Shown here: piece after piece, positions 37,416 to 50,132 of the stretch | Numbering within the stretch: position 1 is the stretch's first letter | Layout of the letters: each line of letters starts with the position of its first letter | From: Corella eumyota | Taxonomy: Eukaryota > Chordata > Ascidiacea > Phlebobranchia > Corellidae | Assembly: GCA_963082875.1 (NCBI GenBank) | Contig: OY720097.1 | Span: 4,720,501 to 4,784,500, forward strand | Reading direction: 5' to 3' | Length of the DNA: 64,000 nt | Position numbers and translations under genes: made by a program | The notes under the pieces: generated by a model | Databases searched by the model: none | What the model was told of the DNA's origin: nothing | The model's input: the letters and a program-made list of their open reading frames with translations, nothing else

Positions 37416-38610
37416 GCACTATGTAAAAGGTGGAGTACAGAATGCGGAGTGCGGAGTATTTTTTTTTTTAATAAAATGACGTCATAACCCCTTTGTGCCA
37501 CATTTTTATTGCCCCAATCTTAAAGTAAATTCAATTTGCAATCGATTGATACTAACTAAAAGTTGGCACAAAGAGGATAAAGGGGTCAACGGGAGCAATA
37601 TTTGACAAAAATAGGTATTTCGATTATCAGTGTTTGAGCGGAAATGACGTCATAACCCTTCTGTGCCACATTTTTATTGCCCCAATTTTGAAGTAAATTC
37701 AATTTGCAATCGAATGATGCTAACTAAAAGTTGGCACAAAGGGGATGAAGGGGTCAACGGGAGCAATTTTTGACGAAAATACGTATTTCGATTATCAGTG
37801 TTTGAGCGCAAATGACGTACTTTAAGATTTGGGCAATAAAAATGTGGCACAAAGGGGTTATGACGTCATTTCCGCTCAAAAACTGATAATTAAAGTAAAT
37901 ATTTTTGTCAAATATTGCTCCCGTTGACCCCTTTATCCCCTTTGTGCCAACTTCTAGTTAGTATCATTCGATTGCAAATTAAATTTACTTTAAGATTGGG
38001 GCAATAAAAATGTGGCAGAAACGGGTTATGACGTCATTTCCGCTCACAAACTGATAATCAAAATACGTATTTTTGTCAAATATTGCTCCCGTTGACCCCT
38101 TTATCCTCTTTGTGCCAACTTTTAGTTAGTATCATTCGATTGCAAATTAAATTTACTTTAAGATTGGGGCAATAAAAATGTGGCACAAGGGGGTTATGAC
38201 ATCATTTCCGCTCACAAACTGATAATCAAAATACGTATTTTTGTCAAATATTGCTCCCGTTGACCCCTTTATCCCCTTTGTGCCAACTTTTAGTTAGCAT
38301 CATTCGATTGCAAATTGAATTTACTTTAAGATTGGGGCAATAAAAGTGTGGCACAGAGGGGTTATTCCGCTCAAAAACTTTTATAATAAGTCATAAACTG
38401 CTTCGAATGTTTTTTTTACATTTTGAATATCAAGGTTGTTTTAATATTTATTTTATGCTATAAACACAATGAAATAATATTTTAATGACGTCCCCCACGC
38501 AGATCGTGACGTCATTAAAAAATAAAACATTCCGCACTCTGCACTCCACCTTTTACATAGGCAAAAAATACTCCGCACTCCGCACAAGCACTCCACCTTT
38601 TACATAGGCC
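37416..38610. mobile_element. Palindromic foldback/MITE-like element
   Basis: The outer ends are inverted: CTATGTAAAAGGTGGAGT...TGCGGAGTGCGGAGTA on the left and its complement on the right, where it occurs twice (38530-38555 and 38570-38607). Inside are about two forward units (from 37477 and 37643) and about three reverse units (37817-38370) of a roughly 165-bp repeat. The repeat starts TGACGTCATAACCCCTTTGTG and contains AGTTGGCACAAAG and GGTCAACGGGAGCAAT. The arms could pair into a hairpin of several hundred bases. Direct repeats CATTTAAGTTG (11 bp) flank it and may be the target duplication. No open reading frame, so it is non-autonomous. Confidence 0.85.
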
Positions 38611-38803
38611 CATTTAAGTTGAAACTGTTATAAAGTATATTTAGTCCAAAAGGTTTAGAATTGCTTATTAAACTATGTACCAGTTATAATGTTAAATCAA
38701 AACACAAGGACAAATAACTTTATTATCCTAATATATCTTATTTAAAATTTAAAGGTAAAAATTATTTTTTATGTAGAGCATAAATAGTCAAGGCAGCATT
38801 TAG

Positions 38804-39256
<453 letters not shown>

Positions 39257-39581
39257 AAAATAAGAAAAACTTTTTAATGGGGGTTCACACCCTATATATA
39301 GCTATTATGCTTATTGTTGTTACTTGAGTACAGTTTGTTGATTTTGTAACTTTTTTACCACCTTGAACAAACTACTGTCAAAAGTTTTTTTTTTTTTAAA
39401 GTTTAATTTGCTTTATTTAACATAAATAGCAGTAGCACATTGCCTTTAGATAATAAATATGAATTATCCACTAGATCTACTTAGTTTTTGTTCTTGTAAA
39501 TAACAAATTTAACCCAATTCTTTCATTATCATTGCCCATAAATTCTTATAATATATAAATATTTGCAAAGTTGATTTTCTG
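39257..39581. other. Spacer between copy 3 and the hAT insertion
   Basis: 3' flank of copy 3. The last eight bases, ATTTTCTG (39574-39581), are the left copy of the hAT target duplication. Confidence 0.6.
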
Positions 39582-42500
39582 CAGTGGCGGCTCGTGGGCA
39601 AAATGACAGGGGGGGCTAATTTTAGAAGGTCACAGCACGACTAGGGGGGTCCAAATTTTTTTGATATTGATGGCCGTAAATCGGCTATTTTAGATACAAA
39701 ACGATCTTTTTTTATATTACTTAAAAAGATAAAATTTTTATTTTATCTGATAATGGGAACAATTTTAAGGTGTGCCTTTAAAGCTATTAGTAACTGGGGT
39801 GTAGGGCATACAACATTTTTAATAACATTTTTTAAATAAACACAATTGTATTTTATTCAATTAACTACTAATGTAGCCTATATCTTGCATAAAATAAAAA
39901 TGTTTTTTTTTTGTTATTTTTTATTTTTTTCGGCGTCTTCCTTCTAAAAAGAATTTCAAATTCAATAAAAAGCAGTACAGTACATAATACATTTCTTTCA
40001 TTAATGGTTAGCAAACTGGATTAAAATTTAGTTGACCACTAATAACCATTTTTTAGACATAAAAAGCAGTAAAAATACTTTAAGTTAATTAAAACATAGA
40101 ATCAGCAACATATTTATTTGAGACATTAATGTCATTAGATAGTTTGTGCGAAAAATAATGATATAATTTAAAAAAATTAAAATTACATATCAACAAAAAA
40201 TCAATATATATAAAACGAACTAATGAAAAAAATTAAAACTTTGATCACCTTTTTCTTTAACTCTTCAGCATTTCTTAAAAGCAACATTACAAATAATTAG
40301 TTATATATAATAAGTAAACGAAACAAACTATGAAGGGATATTGAACTATTTACCTCTCCTGCTCCCTTCTTTCCTCCCTCTCTACTCTCCTCCTCTTTAA
40401 CTCCACTTTTCTTTTTTAATAAATATTTTTATCAAATTATTTTTAATAAGCTGGTGAAAAATCTTTTAGCTTCGTTAAAGCTAAACTTCTAGATTTTATA
40501 ATATAAAACCTAAATTCTCATTTAATGATATAATACTAAACTATAAATTCTAAAAAAATAACGCTAAACTTTCAACCCAATAAAAAAACTAAACTTTCTA
40601 ATTGTAAACTTGTTAATTTAGACCTAAGTTACCTCTCCTCCTCACTTTCTTCTTCTTCTTTCCTTTTCATGTTTTCTTCTCTAAAATTTTTTTATTTAAT
40701 TGTTAAATTAATGAAATATTTAAATATAATATTTGCAGTTACCCTAATTTTTTCATCTTCTCTCCTCTTTCCTTCCACCCACCCAACCTTCTTCCTCTTT
40801 TCCCCCAGCCCTTATCCTCCCATTCCCCCTCCTTTCCTCGCCAAACCCATTTTCCTCTTCCTCAACAGTGGAGCGTCGGCATAATCCTTATCTAAGAAAA
40901 CATCAACATTACAACACTCATCATCAAAAACACTTTATTTATAATTTAAAAAAGTTCTTCTAATTTTCAACTTGGAAAACAATTCTATGACATTTTTATT
41001 AAAATCAGGTGTGGCTGAAATGACATCTTTGTGAATGGATAACGCTGCTAAAGCATTTAACCTATCTTGGCTCATGGTGTTTCTTGAAAATGTTTTAATT
41101 CGTTTTATTAAACACCTCTCAGATTCTGCAGTTGCAATTGGAGTAGTTAAAACTATTCCTATAACCTTACTAACTTCAGAAAAAGTATTCAAAAGTGAAC
41201 CTTTTATCAGAAATGAATTCAAACCCACAACTGATTTAATGTGTTCAAAGCTGTTGTTAGTGTACAACACTTTAAGTTCGTTGGCCAGCTTTAAACTATC
41301 TATCATGGGGTAACCCAGTACCAACTGTTTAACCAAGTTAACTGGAAATATGTTTTTAAACCTTTTAAACAAACATGGATTAACTAATGAGAACGACTCA
41401 AATTGTTTTATGTTGCTAAATCGATTAATAATTTCAACAATTATTATATCACAGGCTTCTTTTGCATTTGCGCACAGCAATCTTGAAGAAGTAGCAACCC
41501 TTTCTTGAAGAAGTAGCAACGCGTTTTGACAACTCTGGACAAAATTCCATACTAGGTTCCACAAGTTTTCCACGAATATCATTAATAACCTTCTGAAATG
41601 AATCAATAGCAAAGGCAACAGTCACCCCAGTCGATTCTCTTGACTGCAGAATATTATACAATATATCTGTATGGTGAAAGACATCATTGAAAAACTTCAA
41701 AAAGTAAAGAAATGTGGGATCTTTTAAAAGTTGTGTCAATCCAATACATCCTTGTGTTGAAGTTATGTCCCAGTGTGTTTCATTAAGAATCTTTTCAAAA
41801 GTTGCTAAAAGATTCTCCTTATTATTTAAAACACTTTGGACAGCTCGAGATTGAAAATTCCATCTTGTTTCACATGGTCTTGGAAGTCGTTTTTCACAAA
41901 CTGATCGTAACACATCTGAACATAGAAAAAAAGGTAGAGAATCCAGACAAGTTGGCAAAAAACAACTTAATGCTTTTAATACTTTGACATGCATGCTTTA
42001 GTATCAGGTTTAGTTGGTGAGCATAACAGTGCACAAATTTGGCATGGGGAAAACATTCCTGCATTTTTTTTGAACGCCATTTTTTTTCCCACTCATAACA
42101 GATGCACCATCATATGTCTGGGCAATAAGCTTTTCTTTTAGATGAAAAGGTTGAAGTGCATGTTTTAAAAGGGAGGTCATACCATCAGCAGTACGATCAT
42201 TAGCTTCATAATATGACAGAAACCGTTCAACAGGATAGCCATCCACTACAAATCTAAGAAGTACTGCAAATTGTGATCGATTGGCAATATCAGTTGTCTC
42301 ATCTGCTTGAACAGCAACAAAATCAGCATTACCTATGTCATTCTCTAATGTATTTCTATATACAGTAAACATGCAATCTAAAAGTTCATTTTGGATTGTC
42401 TTGGATGTGTATTTATTTACTGTGGCACTTTCCAAATGCTCTTTTAAAACGTTATCCGATTTTGCTATTTGCTGCAATAAATCCAAAAATATGCCTCGGT

Positions 42501-44033
42501 TAAAGGAACCTTCTGATTCATCATGTCCTCGCATACCTATTTCATGTACTCCACAAAATTTTAAACAGTCAACAATGAGGTCGAGAATGTGTCTATTCTT
42601 TTTAACAATTTCATTGTGCCTCTCAACAGATAAGCTGTGTCCTACACTGATCTGTGACTGAATATCTACTGTTCCTAGTAGGCTATATGAAAGTGCATTG
42701 GTAATGTGCATTTTTGAACTCTCATGTCGCTTTATTTTTTCTGAAATATGTTTTATATCTTTAAAACCTTCCTTTGACCAAGTAACTTCTTTTTCTTCAC
42801 CTTTTCGAAACAAAAGGCAGTAAAAGCAAAATAAACTTTTTTTTTCCTCGCTTACAGTAAGCCTAACCTTTCTCGAAAACCACTGAACATTAAACTTTCG
42901 GTTTTGCTTAGGACCTGTACTTTTTATTTCAATGCATTTTGGCTGATGAGGTCCAAGGCGCTTCAAGTCTAACTTTGCCTCAAAACTCAAAGGAAAACTT
43001 TTCAGAATACAATCAACCTGGTTCATGGTTTATGGTATCCACAAAAATAGTCGAAATATTACTAAGAAATCACAAACTTGTTCTTATCAGTCTTATACCA
43101 AATTACAACTAAGCAAAATACTTGCTATTTTCTGTTTAAATAATGCTTGCTAAAATGATAAAAAAATAATAGCCAACAAACTATTTTAGTACACAGTTTG
43201 GTTTTTTCAAGTTTTCCACAATTAGATATTTTTTTATATATGGCAAAACTCTAATCTGCTAATCATGGCGTTCGCCGTTTGGGCTGACTGGCTGAATATG
43301 GCGTGGGCAGGCAGAATAAACTCTGCACTTTACTTCGACTGCCAATCAATAAATAAATACCATTTGGTTAAAAACACTACCAAAATTCAATTAAAATTAA
43401 CAAATTTATACATTTTTTTACTAAAAAAACGTATGCGGAATTAGCCTAAAATGACTGTTTCCGCAAGACATGTGCACGCCCTTTCTAAAACTTGTGCGAC
43501 GACCTTTCATACAAAAATCCAATTGATTATTTTTATTTGTTAACTTAAAAATATTATTTAGGGACTTATTACCTCCAGAGAAAATCATAAAATACCCAAA
43601 TTATGTTTTAATTATTTTATATTTTAATTACTAAGTAAATTAAACGTCAAATTTAAAAAAATCACAAAGCTAAAATTGTCAAATTATTTGGCAACTTTAT
43701 GGTTGGCTTAGCCCCACTTTTTGATTCAAGTTCTCAACTTTTTTTAAAATTTCGGAATCCTGAAGGCAAAAACAGCGTTAAAATATTTTTTATTTGACAG
43801 CCCGTGGGGCTAATTTTGGTTTAGCCCTCACATGTTTACGCTACGTTTTTCGAAAATTTTGGCGTATTTCGTGGCCAAAATAGGCGCTATTTTTTAATAT
43901 TTTTAATAATTTTAGCAAAAAACATTGCCGAAAAAACAAATATTATTCAAAATAAAATAAATTACAATTAAAAAAAAACATGTTAAAAAGTGGGGGTTTT
44001 AGCCCCAATAGCTACATAGACGAGCCGCCACTG
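39582..44033 (-). mobile_element. hAT-family DNA transposon, full-length ends
   Basis: The element runs from CAGTGGCGGCTCGT at 39582 to its exact inverse ACGAGCCGCCACTG ending at 44033, 4452 bp. Both sides carry the same 8-bp sequence ATTTTCTG (39574-39581 and 44034-44041), the target-site size typical of hAT elements. The transposase lies on the minus strand (43026 to 40935). Subterminal GGGGCTAATTTT motifs occur near both ends. Perfect target duplication and near-intact transposase indicate a recent insertion. It landed between 3CxxC copies 3 and 4. Confidence 0.93.
40935..43026 (-). pseudogene. hAT transposase (TTF zinc finger, DUF4371, hAT dimerisation domain), lightly broken
   Basis: Reading from 43026: a TTF-type finger (FCFYCLLFRKG, then KRHESSKMH), the catalytic region with VQADETTDIANRSQF and QTYDGASVMSG, and at the 3' end IATAESERCLIKRIKTFSRN, then MSQDRLNALAALSIH, the hAT dimerisation domain. 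It resembles the ZMYM-like hAT transposases. Continuity is broken in three places: a base short in an A-run near 42065, a base extra in an A-run near 41975, and a 22-bp tandem duplication (CTTGAAGAAGTAGCAAC twice) near 41480-41525. The first two nearly cancel and could be sequencing or allelic differences; the duplication shifts the frame. Total length would be about 690 residues. Confidence 0.88.
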
Positions 44034-44400
44034 ATTTTCTGTATTATTATTTTTTATTGTTTGTGTGCTTCAACAATAAAAATACCCTGTTGTTTGCAAT
44101 GTTAAATAAATATTGGTTCTTTGGTGTGCTGTTGCTTAATTGCAATACAAATTACATTGCAAGGCATATAATATATTAACTATTAAGTAAAATAGACAAA
44201 GTGACAGGAACGTTATAAATTTAAAATTTTTTTTATTAATTTTACTAGGTTTTAATGCAAAGAATAAGTAGAAAAATAGACTCGAAAACATTGTTCTCAC
44301 CATGCTTAAAACAATTGTGTCAACTTAGATTTAATTCATTAGTTGTTACAACTTATTGGTAGAAAAATTTTGATTTGGATAAATAACTAAAACTGCATGA

Positions 44401-44937
<537 letters not shown>

Positions 44938-45224
44938 TTATATTTTTTATAAACAGGACAGCATTTTTGTGTTTATATTTTTTAATTTTTGTGTTAAATT
45001 ATACATTTTACAAGTATTTTTAATATTACAAACCAATTACCAAGAAAAAATTAAGCACTATAACGTGTATTTCTTCGGTTACCCAGATAACATGCAAAAT
45101 TTTCTGGTCATTTTATTTGCTAAAAATATATCTTATATTTTTGGCATTATGTTATAGTCATAAATAACATATAATTTATAGGTTAAAGTTGTTAAGAATA
45201 GCTTTAAGTTCTAAAAACGCTAAG

Positions 45225-45700
45225 TATAAAGATGGAGAGGAAATGGGGGGCTAGAAACTGTTGAAAAGAAACAGATAGAAAGGAAACAAATAAAAAGGAA
45301 ACAAATGGAACAGAATTAAATGAAAATAAAACAAATGGAACGGAAATAGTTGAAACGGAAACAAATGGAACGGATTTTAATGAAGCGGATTTCTTTAACG
45401 GAAATTTTTTGGCGGAAAAAAAATTAACGGAAACAAATAGAAAAAAATTAACTAACCGGAAACAAATGGAAAAAAATTAACTAACCGGAAACAAATGCAA
45501 CGGATTTTAATTAAGCGGAAATTTTTAACGAATAACATTTTGGCGGAAAAAAATTAACGGAAACAAATGGAAAAAAACTAACGAACCAGAAACAAATGAA
45601 ACGGATTTTAATAAAGCGGATTTCATTGACAGATAACTTTTTGGCGGAAAAAACTAACGGAAACTAATGGAAAAAATTAACTAACCGGAAACAAATGGAA
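45225..45700 (+). repeat. Degenerate purine-rich tandem repeat
   Basis: Repeated GGAAACAAATGGAA, ACGGATTTTAATGAAGCGGA and TTTTTGGCGGAAAAAA blocks with a period of about 90-110 bp, at least four rounds. Non-coding. It lies directly upstream of a stray piece of the 81-bp coding repeat at 45701. Confidence 0.75.
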
Positions 45701-45742
45701 CAGTTCGCAAAGGTCCGACAACTACTTGACATACGTAGAAAT
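45701..45742 (+). repeat. Stray fragment of the 81-bp coding repeat
   Basis: CAGTTCGCAAAGGTCCGACA followed by ACTACTTGACATACG is the QRSDNY-type repeat found inside copies 5 and 6. Here it stands alone outside any gene, and it is followed by the same 3'-flank sequence that trails those genes. It marks a lost or deleted earlier member of the family. Confidence 0.75.
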
Positions 45743-46165
45743 AAATGCCTACTTCCACTGATATTTTTTAAATAAAAATGGGTATATCGTGAGTTATTTA
45801 ATTCATTTACCTAAGGATTTCTTTTTAAAATGGTAACTTTTGACTGCGACGCAACTTAATAAAAATAAATACTTTACCGAACATAAAATCTCCTCGTTTT
45901 TTCAAGTGAATCATGGTATTTCTAAAACGACCCATGCGTTAATGAAACACTATATTTTGCATAGTGAGCATCGTTTTATACCATTAGCAGTAACTTCCCT
46001 AATATTACGACACTTTTTTATCAGCAGTAACCACCGTTATTTTACGAGACCTTTTTGATAAAGATGCCAAAGAATAATAGTTGAAGCGTAGAAAAAGGTT
46101 TTGCGCATGGTTAATTTCCTTTTTAAAAGATATACTATTAGGCTTGTAAAGCATTTATGCTTAGT
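45743..46165 (+). repeat. Segmental-duplication spacer, copy 1
   Basis: The block containing GGGTATATCGTGAGTTATTT and TTGACTGCGACGCAACTTAA recurs nearly unchanged at 49310-49800 and, shortened, at 53325-53545. It shows that gene plus spacer duplicated as a unit of about 3.6 kb. A 72-codon open reading at 45840 is shared by the first two copies, but nothing supports it as a gene. Confidence 0.8.
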
Positions 46166-46179
46166 TTTACTAATTTATG

Positions 46180-46509
46180 AAAGGAAAAATATGTTGTTTA
46201 AAGTTATATTATTACGTCTTTTTAAATGGATGCTATAGCAAGATAAGTTATATATTAGTCAAAGTGTAGCATATGGTAGAACGCAGTTAAAAAACGTTAT
46301 TATTAAAACATGGACCTTTAAAAACATGTTTTTTAAAATAAACTTCATTTAAAAAATTAACAAGTATACACCGTACCAAAATTGATGTCGAATTAAATCA
46401 CTGGACTAAATTGATATTTTATTTCTAGTTTTATTAAGAAAATCAAGTTTAAATAAATAGTTATAATTTTTTTAAATAGTTCTTTTTAAGTTATTAGTCT
46501 TGTGTAAAA
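46180..46509 (+). promoter_or_regulatory. Shared 5' flank of copies 5-8, first instance
   Basis: Includes AGTCAAAGTGTAGCATATGG, TTAACAAGTATACACCGTAC, AAATCACTGGACTAAATTGA and TTTAAGTTATTAGTCTTGTG just before the ATG. The proximal 150 bases are conserved in front of copies 5, 6, 7 and 8 (repeated before 50133, 53744 and 54912). This is the best candidate for a common promoter and 5' UTR; no TATA assignment is possible. Confidence 0.55.
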
Positions 46510-49035
46510 ATGATAAGTTTCAAGTTAGGATTGGTTATAACTGTCATAGTAACATTAGGTGTTTTAGCATTATTACTTGCTATATTTTGTATATGTATCA
46601 ATGTATGCTCCCACCGGCGTTTGTCAAATAACATTAGTGTGAAAAATCCAATATCCCGTCAGATAAATAATGTACAACTTCCACATTCACGTGCAACATC
46701 CAGCAGACTTCTGCCAAGTAGCGACAATGTATATTGCTCGACATCCGACGAAGATTGTGATGAACAAATTCCAACTTCGTGTTTAGATTCCAATAGACTG
46801 TTACCAAGTCACGACAACTATGAAGCATCAGAGGCCTACGATGACCCAAGTACAGACCAAATCGAATATTCGAACAGACTTGCGTTAAGGTCGGCCAATT
46901 ATTCGAGATCAAAAAAGGAGTATAGAAAACCAAATACAGACCAAACTGGATATTCCAACAGACTTATGCAAAGGTCCGACAATTATTCGACATACGAAGA
47001 GGAATATAATGAACCAAATACAGACCAAACTGAATATTACAACAGTTCGCAAAGGTCCGACACCTACTCGACATACGAAGAAGAGTATGATGAACCAAAT
47101 ACAGACCAAACTGAATATTACAACAGTTCGCTAAGATCTGAAAACCACTCGACATATGAATGGGCGTTTAATGAACCAAATACAGACCAAACTGAATATT
47201 TCAACAGTTCGCTAAGATCTGGAAACCACTCGACATATGAAGAGGGGTTTAATGAACCAAATACAGACCAAACTGAATATTTCAACAGTTCGCTAAGATC
47301 TGGAAACCACTCGACATATGAATGGGGGTTTAATGAACCAAATACAGACCAAACTGAATATTTCAACAGTTCGCTAAGATCTGGAAACCACTCGACATAT
47401 GAAGAGGGGTTTAATGAACCAAATACAGACCAAACTGAATATTACAACAGTTCGCAAAGGTCCGACAACTACTCGACATACGAAGAAGAGTATGATGAAC
47501 CAAATACAGACCAAACTGAATATTACAACAGTTCGCAAAGGTCCGACAACTACTCGACCTACGAAGAAGAGTATGATGAACCAAATACAGACCAAACTGA
47601 ATATTACAACAGTTCGCAAAGGTCCGACAACTACTCGACCTACGAAGAAGAGTATGATGAACCAAATACAGACCAAACTGAATATTCCAACAGTTCGCAA
47701 AGGTCCGACAACTGCTTGACATACGAAGAGGAATATTATGAACCAAATACAGACCAAACTGAATATCACAACAGACTTATGCAAAGGTCCGACAACTACT
47801 CGACCTACGAAGAAGAGTATGATGAACCAAATACAGACCAAACTGAATATTACAACAGTTCGCAAAGGTCCGACAACTACTCGACCTACGAAGAAGAGTA
47901 TGATGAACCAAATACAGACCAAACTGAATATTACAACAGTTCGCAAAGGTCCGACAACTACTCGACCTACGAAGAAGAGTATAATGAACCAAATACAGAC
48001 CAAACTGAATATTACAACAGTTCGCAAAGGTCCGACAACTACTCGACCTACGAAGAAGAGTATGATGAACCAAATACAGACCAAACTGAATATTACAACA
48101 GACTTATGCAAAGGTCCGACAACTACTCGACCTACGAAGAAGAGTATGATGAACCAAATACAGACCAAACTGAATATTACAACAGTTCGCAAAGGTCCGA
48201 CAACTACTCGACCTACGAAGAAGAGTATGATGAACCAAATACAGACCAAACTGAATATTACAACAGACTTATGCAAAGGTCCGACAACTACTCGACCTAC
48301 GAAGAAGAGTATGATGAACCAAATACAGACCAAACTGAATATTACAACAGTTCGCAAAGGTCCGACAACTACTCGACCTACGAAGAAGAGTATGATGAAC
48401 CAAATACAGACCAAACTGAATATTCCAACAGTTCGCAAAGGTCCGACAACTACTTGACATACGAAGAGGAATATTATGAACCAAATACATACCAAACTGG
48501 ATTTTGCAACAGACCTTCACGCATGTCTGACAGTTATTCCACATACGGAGAAGCCTGTAATAAAACAAATACAGACCAAAGGGGATATTACGGCAGAATT
48601 ATTTCAGATTACGACAGTGATTCGACATCTGAAGAGGAGTACGGGGATTACTTTTCATGCTTAGATGAAAATGACTACAACAGTTATTTAAGTGACGACA
48701 GTGAAGCTGGGGTGAAAGCTTATCATGCAGCCTACCAAGGCAATAAAAAACGTTTTGGTAAATACTTATGTGAAGATTGTGGCAAAGAATGGAAAAGTTT
48801 TAATAGTTGGGAAAACGTCGCACAGCAATGCGTCAAATGTGAAAACAAAGTGTACCCACACACCCAGGTTTAGTATAAAAATCTTAAAGTATAATTAGCA
48901 TTCTAATATAATAACTTTTTTATTAATTATATGCAGATGTCAATAAAAGAAGCGAACAAATTAGGTGAGAGCGCCACTGGACCACATCTCGAAGAACTAT
49001 GCGCAAAATGCAAATTACTCGGCAGACACTGTTAA
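46510..49035 (+). CDS. Membrane-anchored 3CxxC protein with ~20 acidic 27-residue repeats, copy 5
   Basis: Two exons: 46510-48867 and 48937-49035, giving 818 residues. Residues 6-31 form one membrane span (LGLVITVIVTLGVLALLLAI and onward) after MISFK and before a basic SHRR, which favours a cytosolic C-terminus. A linker (residues 32-140) precedes about 20 tandem 27-residue repeats of the type RSDNYSTYEEEYDEPNTDQ, strongly acidic and Tyr-rich. Residues 740-786 are the zinc cassette ([41 protein letters not shown]). Exon 2 ends with HLEELCAKCKLLGRHC. All seven Cys are present. The exon junction is the ZCCHC24 one, which ties this protein to that family. Function unknown. Confidence 0.85.
46942..48560 (+). 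repeat. 81-bp coding minisatellite, ~20 units
   Basis: In-frame 81-bp units inside copy 5. Units 3-6 form a diverged subtype (SLRSGNHSTYEEGFNEPNT). Some later units carry NRLMQ in place of NSSQ, adding one codon. Most differ by single bases, which implies recent unequal exchange. Because the unit has no stop in most frames, long shadow readings occur on both strands. Confidence 0.95.
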
Positions 49036-50132
49036 TAATTATTTAATCAGCTGCATAAATATATTTCTTTTCGTATATTTTTCCGCCTTTATTTTGTATA
49101 TAAAATTTTACATTTAACATTCAATTAATTATTTTAGATTATTGTTTAAAAGCTGTGTAATGCTTTAATTATTATGACATAGAACATACAGAAGTGTAAA
49201 TATTTATTTATAATTAAAAGTAACACAATCTCTGATTTCTTGTATCACAGTATAAATATTCATTAAAACATTAGAAAGAGATGTCTATTTTCATTAATAT
49301 TTTTAAAATAAAAACGGGTATATCGTGAGTTATTTTATTCATTTACCTAAGGTTTTCTTTTAAAAGTGGTAACTTTTGACTGCGACGCAACTTAATAAAA
49401 ATAAATACTTTACCGAACATAAAATCTCCTCGTTTATTCAAGTGAATCATGGTATTTCTAAAACGACCCATGCGTTAATGAAACACTATATTTTGCATAG
49501 TGAGCATCGTTTTAAACCATTAGCAGTAACTTCCCTAATATTACGACACTTTTTTATCAGCAGTAACCACCGTTATTTTACGAGACCTTTTTGACAAATG
49601 GTTTTGTAGCAGTTCAACATGTTAAGTTTTTCTTCGTTTCAGATATTTTTAATATTTAAATGCCAATGTCAAAGAAAAGGTTAAAGATGCCAAAGAATAA
49701 TAGTTGAAGCGTGGAAAAAGGTTTTGCGCATGGGTAATTTTTATTTTAAAAGACATATCTATTAGGCTTGTAAAGCAGTTATGCTTAGTTTTACTAATTT
49801 ATGAAAGTAAAAATATGTTGTTTAAAGTTACATTAATACGTCTTTTTAAATGGATGCTATAGCAAGATAAGTTATATATTAGTCAAAGTGTAGCATATGG
49901 TAGAACGCAGTTAAAAAACGTTATTATTAAAACATGGACCTTTAAAAACATGTTTTTTAAAATAAACTTCATTTAAAAAATTAACAAGTATACACCGTAC
50001 CAAATTTCATGTTGATTAAATCACTGGACTAAATTGATATTTTTTATCTAGATTTATTAAGAAAATCAAGTTTAAATAAATAGTTATAATTTTTTTAAAT
50101 AGTTCTTTTTAAGTTATTAGTCTTGTGTAAAA
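49036..50132 (+). promoter_or_regulatory. Spacer and shared 5' flank before copy 6
   Basis: Second instance of the duplicated spacer (49310-49800), followed by the conserved 5' flank (about 49830-50132) ending TTATTAGTCTTGTGTAAAA before the ATG. Nearly identical to 45770-46509 apart from an extra stretch around 49595-49685. Confidence 0.55.

Noticed and set aside
40669-40884. Pro/Ser-rich 71-codon reading inside the hAT
   Set aside because: Produced by a pyrimidine-rich tract (TCTCCTCTTTCC-like) in the non-coding part of the transposon, on the strand opposite the transposase.
45840-46058. 72-codon reading repeated at 49376-49594
   Set aside because: It lies in a recently duplicated spacer, so its conservation is explained by the duplication. 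The two copies differ by non-synonymous changes and the third copy (53395) is broken.
47374-48495. 373-codon minus-strand reading rich in hydrophobic residues
   Set aside because: Antisense of the acidic Tyr-rich coding repeat in copy 5; hydrophobicity is a mirror of GAA/TAC-rich codons.
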